Under the pieces are notes generated by a model. That model was not told the DNA's origin, searched no databases, and saw only the letters and a list, made by a program, of their open reading frames with translations. This document shows positions 56,665 to 64,000 of a stretch of 64,000 bases of DNA, piece after piece (the stretch's first letter is position 1; the number at the start of each line of letters is the position of its first letter). Both the position numbers and the translations under genes were made by a program. Source of the DNA: Linnemannia schmuckeri (Eukaryota; Mortierellomycota; Mortierellomycetes; Mortierellales; Mortierellaceae); the NCBI GenBank assembly GCA_029449235.1, contig JANATG010000012.1:1178001-1242000 (forward strand), read 5' to 3'.

Positions 56665-58357
56665 AGAAGGGGTGAAGGAAAAAATAAGAAGTATTGAGGA
56701 GGAAATTACGAAGCATTCGTCTCAAGTGCCAGGCATGCTTATGCAAATACAAATACACACACGTACGCATGGAAAAGAAAAGCAATTGCCTTTTGGTCAT
56801 TTACTTCCATTGCCCAAGCAAACGATTGCATTTTGCACACACGGCGAAGACGATATCGTAGGTCTAGGAGTGGTTGGATTTTTGCCACAGCAGGAGACAG
56901 GCTTGTCACGCTTTAATCGCTATTGGTTGTCGCTGATGTTCGAGAGGAAAGGAGAGTGTTTTTGGCAGGTGTAGGGCTGGCTGTAAAGCAAAGGCGTTCA
57001 ATGGCAGAACAGAAGTAAAGACGGAGTTCATGGGCCTGCTGTCCTCGCCACTTATTACTGAGATGGAACCTTTTTCGTTCTTATCTATTGTCTTCCTGTC
57101 TATCCATATCGTTACCTGTCGTTTTTTTAATCTCTTACCTTTTCTCTTTCTTCCACACGTCCTGTTGTCGCTTTCCATTCACGTCTCATGCTCCGCCTCT
57201 TCCAAAACGCGTCAACGTCGACTCTTTTTCTCTTAGGCAAGCGCACGGTTGTCATTGAACGTGAGTGGATTGTTGCGGGATGTAAGTTGAAGTTTGTGTT
57301 TCTTTTGTTTGCCCGTAACGCCACTTTAATTCTGAGTGAGGGTCGTCGTGTTGGTTGAGCAGAGTTGATGAACTCTGCAATGATAAAGGATAAAGCAGGA
57401 AGTGCAACGGGAGGAGAGCATGCGCTCAGGACAACAAGCCAAAAAAAAAAAAAAAAAAAAAAAAACGACGCGAATTCCGTTTCGAACACTTCTGCATCTG
57501 GATGAGAGCAGTGATCGCGAAACTCCATGCAGCCATGCTCACATTTGAACTACAGGAGCCCATTCAATTCATTCGTCGTTTTTTTCTTTTTCTCGTTCTT
57601 TGATCATGTGAGGTTGATGCGTTGTAGTCATGGGAGGAATGGGAGTTTCTTTTCTTGTCTTCGACATTCAGCGCTTTGTTCTTCTACCACTGATGGAGAA
57701 GAGTGGCTGCGATTCAGACCAGACGACACTTTTTTTTTCTCGCCCCCTCTTCCCGCGCTGGTGCTCTCTTCGGTGTCCTTCCCTCCTCCCCTTCCCCTTC
57801 TCCCCTTTGTTGACTTCTCTGTCACTCTGTACCTACGTTTGTGCGTTCGTTCGATAAAATAGCGATCCCTATTTTCTCTTACTTGTCCCTTACTTTCCTT
57901 TTCCTCTTTGCCTTTCCCTTTCCTTTTCCTTTTCCTTTTCCCATCCCTTCCTTTTTTTTACTGCTGGCCCCTGATTTTCCTTTTTTTTCTCATCTTTCCT
58001 ATTTCCATCCCCTCTCCTTCTCCCTTCCCTTCGTCGTCTCTTCTTCTCCCGCTACACACTCTCTCTTTCGTCTCTCTCTCCCTCTTTGCAAAACTGGGAC
58101 TGAACACAACACTAACCTTGCCGTCTTCGTTTTCTCTATTTTACTTTACCTTGTCTATCAATATTGGTCCTGCTTGTATTGGCTACTGTTGTTGCCATAC
58201 CATTGCAAACTGTCTTTTATCACACAAACATCAAACAACTCACTACCAACAAAACAAACACGCACAGCGACCAGCTACAGGTGCCATTATTGATTCTCAA
58301 GGATATTCAAAGGTGGCCCATGCCGACAGTGGCGAGGAATCGCCGCTCTCACCTCCC
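56665..58357. other. Intergenic or long intron before the PP2A B'' coding region
   Basis: Contains an A run of about 25 (57439-57464), and from 57840 strong CT-rich sequence ending in CAA-rich DNA. The reading frame of the next gene stays open here but encodes F/P/L-rich sequence like a translated leader up to about 58268, where coding-like sequence (AIIDSQGYSKVAHADSGEES) begins. Confidence 0.5.
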
Positions 58358-61300
58358 ATGGCCTGGTCGCGAGAAGGCACATCCGAGGAGCTCTCAAAGT
58401 ACCAAGAATTCCAGATGCGCCAAAATGATGGCCACCATCATCGCTCTCAGGCTCAACCTCACTCCTCCCCTCCCGGCACTGGTGCCACTGCCTTTTCGAC
58501 GCCACCAGCCGTAACCAGTATATCTGAAACGACAATGCGGGAGCAAAATCGACTTTCGCATTTGGTGGCAAACTCTCAATCCACCGGACCAGGTTCCTTC
58601 TCGGAGGCTGTTCGTGGTTCCCAGACCAACCTGACCCAGACGAACACTATAAGAGGGCGATTCCGAACAGAGCACAGTAGACGATCAAATCGACTGGAAC
58701 CCACCTCAGAGTCATCATCGACCAAGGCCTCTCAACAGGACAGTTCATCAGAGCGAACTCTGGACTCGACACACTCAGCTCGATGGCAATCACCCTCCTC
58801 TTCGCCCTCAACTCGAAATTCAAAGAGCGGTCGCTCAAAGACAAAGTCCAAAGGCAACGCTGATGGTAGTCAGAATGGATTGGACCTATCAACCTCGCCT
58901 GCGACTGTGACCCGTTCAGAGCGGACTGGAACAACGCCTGGAAGCACACATTGCCAGCGACATCGGCACTCAGGATCATCGACTAAGAAGGGCTATTGTG
59001 CTTGTTCTATTTGCCAGCAAGAGGGATCCATCCTCGCCCCGTCACAAAGATCGTATCGCTATGGCCAATATCTCGGAAGTGAGCCTATCCCGATCTACGC
59101 TGGCCCATTAGGACTGGGAGACGATATTCCTTCACCTACGCCATCGCCTCCAACATCAGGACGAATGAGTATCCATATGGCGATGAGCGGGCATTCACCC
59201 ATAGAATCACCTGTTCATTCGCCCGCGCTGTCTATATCTCACTCGCCAATGGGAAAATCGTCGCCTTCTTTCCTCCGTTCGCCTAGTTCCTCTAAGAGCA
59301 AATCGAGTCGACACCCGGTCACGGAAGGCTTTTCAGGGTCAGGGGAGTTTGGCCTGCACGACGAGCAGCATGGGATCAACTCGGACGCGACTTCTAATCC
59401 TACGACGAGTCAGCATCCTGTTGTTACAGGATTTCAAACATGCGATCTAAAGGTCAAGAACAGTAAAAAGAGTCCATCTTTATCGACAGCTCAGTCAGTT
59501 CTCGAACCGAATCCTTTCTCCTCTCCTTCCTCCCCCTTATCCTTCCCTTCCTCTTACTGTACTTTCAACTCGCATTCGGACAAGGACAGGGAGACTTCTC
59601 CTTCGCTGTCACCCTTCTTTTCGACAAAGAGATCTTTCAGTCCACCAAGGCATACGACTCATTCGACTGGAGTGTCAAGTCTTCAGCCCATGGCGACAGA
59701 CTCGTTACAGACGCACCATCTTCTCCGTCAAAATATATCAACGTCACTTCAGGGCGATCACTCGGCAACAACAACTATTTCGCACGTCGACTTTCCTCGC
59801 TTAGCTCCTCCAGTCGTTTTGGTTCAGTCTCCAACAGCAGAGTCGCTTACGGGTCTTGTGGAAAAGGTCTCAAAGTCGACATCTCCGGATCACAAGCAGC
59901 CCACCGAGCGCAGTCCACTCTTGTACTCTTCTGTACTTGCATCTTCGAACTCGCCAAACACATCGTCGTCTCCTAGTTTCTCTCATGCACCTCGTTCACC
60001 CTCTCAGCAGCCCCTCTCACCAAGAGGGCGACAAAGTGCTGCAGCGACACCTCCTCTGAGTCCATCTCGTAAGAAAGAGAGCCATCATCACTCTGTTCTT
60101 TCAAACATGGAGAGCACAGGTAAGACAAAGGGGCAAGAGGAGGCTTTGTGCTGTACATGATCTGGTTACTATCATCTTTCTTCTCTTGCCCATTTTTATT
60201 TCCTGACATCATGGCATTAACCACCATACTTTGTTTACTTTTATCTACGTTGTGTCAACAATAGAATTCGAGGCGTGGTCTCTGAGTGAGCAGATTCAGG
60301 ATCGCATTGTCAGAGCTTCACCATACAAGTCAGCAGTGCTTTCTCCCAACAATAATCACGTCAGAAAACTGTCGACAACTCTCCAGCAATCTTCACACTC
60401 GCACCCACAACCACATCCACAGCAACAGCTGCAACCTTTGCAGTCTCAAGCACATTATCAATCCCAGGATCAACCTCAACCTCAACCTCAACCTCAACCT
60501 CAACCTCAACCTCAGCCTCAACCTCAACCTCAACCACAACCTCAGCCTCAGTCCCAACAAAATCACTCATCTGAACCAGAGCCAGTCCAGAAACCAGCAT
60601 CGACTCCAATAGTGGAATCCAGTCCTAGTAAGCGACAGTGGCAGTGGCAGTGGCGCGGCCAATCCTCTAAAGATGTCCCAGCAGACAGGACACCCAGAAA
60701 GACGGCTGCCAACACCATTACAAACAGGAAGGTCATCGGTGGGGTTGGACTTGGGAGTCCAGTAGTTGGCACTTTGAACAGTGCCAACTCTACCTCAAGT
60801 TCTGGAAATCCAGGGGCTGCAAAAACTGGGAACGAAAACGGGTCGTCGTTGCATGTCTTGCGTCGTACACGCTCTGCACCCATCCTCGCCTCTGGGCAGC
60901 TTTCTTGTAAGTACTGCAATGCCAATGAAATGAGCTGTGCCATGGAATAAGTGAGTTGATGAGCACGCTGAGTAAATACTAATATTTCATACGCGTGACG
61001 ATTAATAGATGCGGATATTTTGAAGGCGTCGATCAAGGCTACGTCGGATCCTAACTTGCCATCATCGTCATCATCTGGGTATGTGTCTCTACTATCCCCG
61101 GAATCCAACACGTCGCATCTTCACTTGACCGGCTTGTCTTCCCCTCTCGTCATGACCAACACCACCTCAGTCTCAGGAACTATCTCATTCAGCAACTCGC
61201 CCGATTCACCAAGCTACAGATCTCGAATTGTCGCTCCTCTCACCCCAACAAGAACGATGAAGCCCTTGCGTAGGCGTAGTCTCTCCAACATCAAAAGTGA

Positions 61301-64000
61301 GATGGGCGCATCAACAGTGCCTTTGAAGCCTTTTATGATGCCCTTGAAAGCAGCGGGTGAAGTGCACAGTCTTGACATGAGTATCTCAACCATGGACGTG
61401 GATGAGACTCCTTTCAGCCAGACTGGAAGCTCACATGCGGGAGATGATCAGAAGGAGGTTGAGATAGCGGAAGATGTGGTCGTTGGCTCGGCGGACGTGG
61501 AGATGTCGACAGCTGAGCAGACTGTGGAGGAAGTGAGGTCGCGCGGAATGGATGTCGTTACTAGCGCTAGCGTGGCGGTAGAGATGAGCAAGGAGGAGGA
61601 TGAGTCAGTAGGAGCTCTAGTCAAGTCAGAGTCAGCGACAGGTTTATCATTTTTTGCACCTCCTCAGGAGCTGGATGCTGTAGAGTGTTCTCCCGATACC
61701 ATTCGCCTTGCGCAGAGTATCGCTGTTGGATCGATGTTGAAGTTTGAGCCGACTCTGGATCCTTGTACAGAAAGCTTATCTGAATGTGAGGTAACGTCGG
61801 TGCCAGGAGTCACATCGACTTTGGTCCGTACGGTGAGCGCACCAGCCATGGCCTCGCCGCTATCTCTATCTCTTGCCATCAAAGTTTCTCTGGCCGTCGA
61901 CACTGATGCTGCTTTGAAGAACGACAGTTACGAGAGCATCGCGCTTGAGAGCCCTGAGCTAGCTGGTGTTGTTGGCCTTGTTTCTTCCCTTCAGGATGAG
62001 AAAATGAAGGTAGAAGAAGAGGGTGTCGCTGTTGCACAGACAAGCGAGGTTATTGTGGCTGAAGATGTGGCTGAGACTGAGCTAAAGGTAACTTCAATTA
62101 CGACTGTGGGGACAGCAGTTGTTGAGGAGCCAGAGTGTCCATTTCAGAAGCAACTCGCGCTTCAAGAGCAGGAGGAGACAGAGACCCAACGCAGCAAGAT
62201 TGCCGCTGGATTCAAGCCTCGCAGGAAGCGGAATAATAGCTCTGGTGGCAAGAAGCTGTTGCTCAAGAAGAAGACAAGTCTCCCTAATCTTCGCAGCAGT
62301 TTTCAACAACAGCCATTACGGCAGGCGGCGACCTCTCAGTCTGAGAGCGATGAGTCCAACGTGGATAGCCCGACTTCTGCATCGGGCAAAGCTGCTACAA
62401 GTGACTATGTCATTCCTCCATTCTACTTTCCTATGGGGAAGCCTGTGGCCGCATCCAAGCGCCGTCAGCGAGTCCATAGCGCCGTGGTAGGTTGTTTGTG
62501 GAATTGAAACTTGCGAGTCCGTGTTATTTTAGTGTTGAAGCTTATTGATTTATATTTTTCCCTATTATTGTATTAGACGAAGGCCAAGGAGATTTTTGTA
62601 GTGGCGGAGAATGGTGTGCTGTCAGAGGCAGGATTCGTAGCCATTACGGTCCATTGTTGTGAGCTGCCACGGTATATGAACCGCGCTCTGTTCCGAAAGG
62701 TTGATCTTGCTGGGAGCAACGAAGTCCGGTTCCAGGAATTTGAACGAGTCTGGGAATCCCTAGTCGAGACTTGTCCTGACGAGATTTCTATGGTAAGTGA
62801 TAGTGATTGACTTTCTTTCTCTGTTTAACTGGAGCCATCGTGAAACCATTAGAGTTGGTGGCGTTCTTGTATATCACGATCAATTGACCAGATCTGCTTC
62901 AATCAACAACTCCGCAATCAAATATTGATCATGATCTGCGGATTTATCTTTTGGCTCCTGACGATTACTTGTTCGACAACATAGATCTTTGCGATCTTGA
63001 AGCAGCCCAGCGCGAATGTCCTGACGCCTACGGACTTTGAGGCTGTCCTTCAGGACCTGGTTCTTTTCCACCCTGGGCTCGAGTTCTTATCTGGCAATGC
63101 CGTCTTTCAAGAGCGTTATCGTAAGTTCCCTATTGTTCATCATCGTGAGAAATTTTCGTTCTCTTTAATTCTGCGGCTAACATTTCGCTAATCCTCATAA
63201 TTTTTTTGTACCCGTAGTGGAAACGGTGATCACGCGAATCTTTTATGAGGCGAACCGGCGACATGGGAAGATGAAGCTATCAGATCTGCGACGATCCAAC
63301 TTTGACAAGACATTGCGCAAGCTCGAAAACAGCGATCTTAATCAGACTGAGGACTGTTTCTCGTACAAGCACTTTTATGTGATCTACTGCAAGTTCTGGG
63401 AGCTGGATCAAGACCATGACCTGATCCTGGATGAGCAGGATTTGGCGGGTTACTCGGGCGGCGCGATCTCGACGAGGATTATTCGACGTGTCATGCAGGG
63501 GTATGGCAATGAAACAGGGATGTTTATGGTCCCAGATCAGGAGTTGCTCTTGCAGCAGCAACAGCAGCAACAGCAGCAGCAGTTGCTTTTGATTCAGCAG
63601 CAGCAATTACTTCAGCAACAACAGCAGCAGCTTATCCAGCAACAGCAAAGACAGCAGCAACAGGCTCAACTTCAAGTTGAGAGTTCCGACATGGAATTGG
63701 ATACTGCTGTCCTGGACAATCCTTCTGAGAACGCGAACAATTTAGACAATGGCGAGGATGATGAGGAGACCGACAAGGGTATGACTGAGATGACGACGCC
63801 TCCTGGAGAAGGATCTCCAGCTCCCGAGACCAAGACGTTGAGACGATCCAAGACTATGACTCTCTCTGGTGTCAACATCTCGTCCGAATTTATCTTTGAA
63901 GGCATGACTTCCCCAACTGTTGATGAACCGTTGGCTTCTCCTTCCATCACATCGACACCCACCAGTCCGGCGTCAGTAGCACTGAACTCTCCATCACTGA
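58358..64000 (+). CDS. PP2A regulatory subunit B'' (PPP2R3/PR72 family), partial at window end
   Basis: Exons: 58358..60119, 60265..60906, 61009..62486, 62577..62792, 62985..63120, 63218.. past 64000; at least 1,672 residues. The first about 1,270 are Ser/Pro-rich and disordered, with a (QP)n run. The B'' core then shows IPPFYFPMGKPV, TKAKEIF, LFRKVDLAGSNEVRFQEF (EF-hand-like), VLQDLVLFHPGLEFL, VITRIFYEANRRHGKM, LRRSNFDKTLRKLE, FSYKHFYVIYCKFWELDQDHDLILDEQDL (second EF-hand) and STRIIRRVMQGY. It directs PP2A to substrates, with calcium binding through the EF-hands. After VMQGYGNETGMF comes a Gln-rich and Ser-rich insert of at least 140 residues where human PR72 goes straight on. The start is uncertain: coding-like sequence reaches back to about 58269. 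Confidence 0.88.
60474..60545. repeat. Hexamer array CCTCAA encoding (QP)n
   Basis: About 12 units of CCTCAA/CCTCAG in the PP2A B'' gene, coding for alternating Pro and Gln; a likely site of length variation. Confidence 0.9.
63549..63664. repeat. CAG/CAA-rich polyglutamine tract
   Basis: Codes for long Gln runs broken by Leu (LLLQQQQQQQQQQLLLI-type), within the insert in the EF-hand core of the PP2A B'' gene. Mixed CAG and CAA codons. Confidence 0.9.

Noticed and set aside
57908..58268. N-terminal extension of the PP2A B'' protein (MPFPFLFLFLF...)
   Set aside because: Looks like a translated pyrimidine-rich leader, not a signal peptide; composition changes sharply at about 58269.

Overview
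The window reads as nuclear DNA of a filamentous fungus. Genes have many short GT-AG introns (about 70-170 bp, two clear GC-AG exceptions), CT-rich leaders, homopolymer and microsatellite tracts, and fungus-type families: an Ecl1-like zinc protein, a Kre9/Knh1-like secreted protein, a Cds1/Rad53-type kinase and a Pyp-type tyrosine phosphatase. An animal-like set (dymeclin, PP2A B'', RNase H2B with a PIP-like tail) beside Mutator-like and RNase-H-bearing LINE elements suggests an early-diverging lineage. Mortierellomycotina is my best guess; no marker gene here proves it.

Layout. 1-2191: low-complexity intergenic DNA. 2192-12525: compact housekeeping block with a LisH/WD40 protein, UBA3 (NEDD8 E1), AOS1/SAE1 (SUMO E1), a small membrane protein on the minus strand, TRAPPC2 (minus) and RNase H2 subunit B. 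12706-15678: a CHK2/Cds1 kinase (minus). 17328-19096: a Kre9-like secreted protein and an Ecl1 family protein. 21574-35405: a repeat-dominated island holding three LINE fragments, a non-autonomous Mutator-like element with 31-bp terminal inverted repeats and a 9-bp target duplication, further related termini, a zinc-finger/coiled-coil ORF, and a degenerate locus where an Ulp1-like (C48) protease domain runs into a FAR1/SWIM-type MULE transposase. Two tRNA genes (Ser-UGA at 24578, and a UCU-anticodon tRNA with a Lys-like body at 34560) sit inside the two edges of this island. 36159-40279: dymeclin with a long disordered N-terminus. 40501-42526: a secreted subtilisin (minus). 45945-47294: a glycolipid-binding-family protein split by a Ser-rich insert. 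50796-53350: a rhodanese/tyrosine phosphatase of the MAPK-phosphatase type. 58358-64000: a PP2A B'' regulatory subunit, cut by the window end.

Shared themes. Two different ubiquitin-like E1 subunits lie head-to-tail 170 bp apart, and the repeat island carries a relic Ulp1-like protease. RNase H2B and the checkpoint kinase are convergent neighbours, both genome-maintenance genes. The 3' half is rich in signalling genes with very long Ser/Pro/Gln-rich tails or inserts. Exon limits were set by hand from splice consensus and reading-frame continuity; frames close exactly in nearly all multi-exon genes, which is the main support for them.
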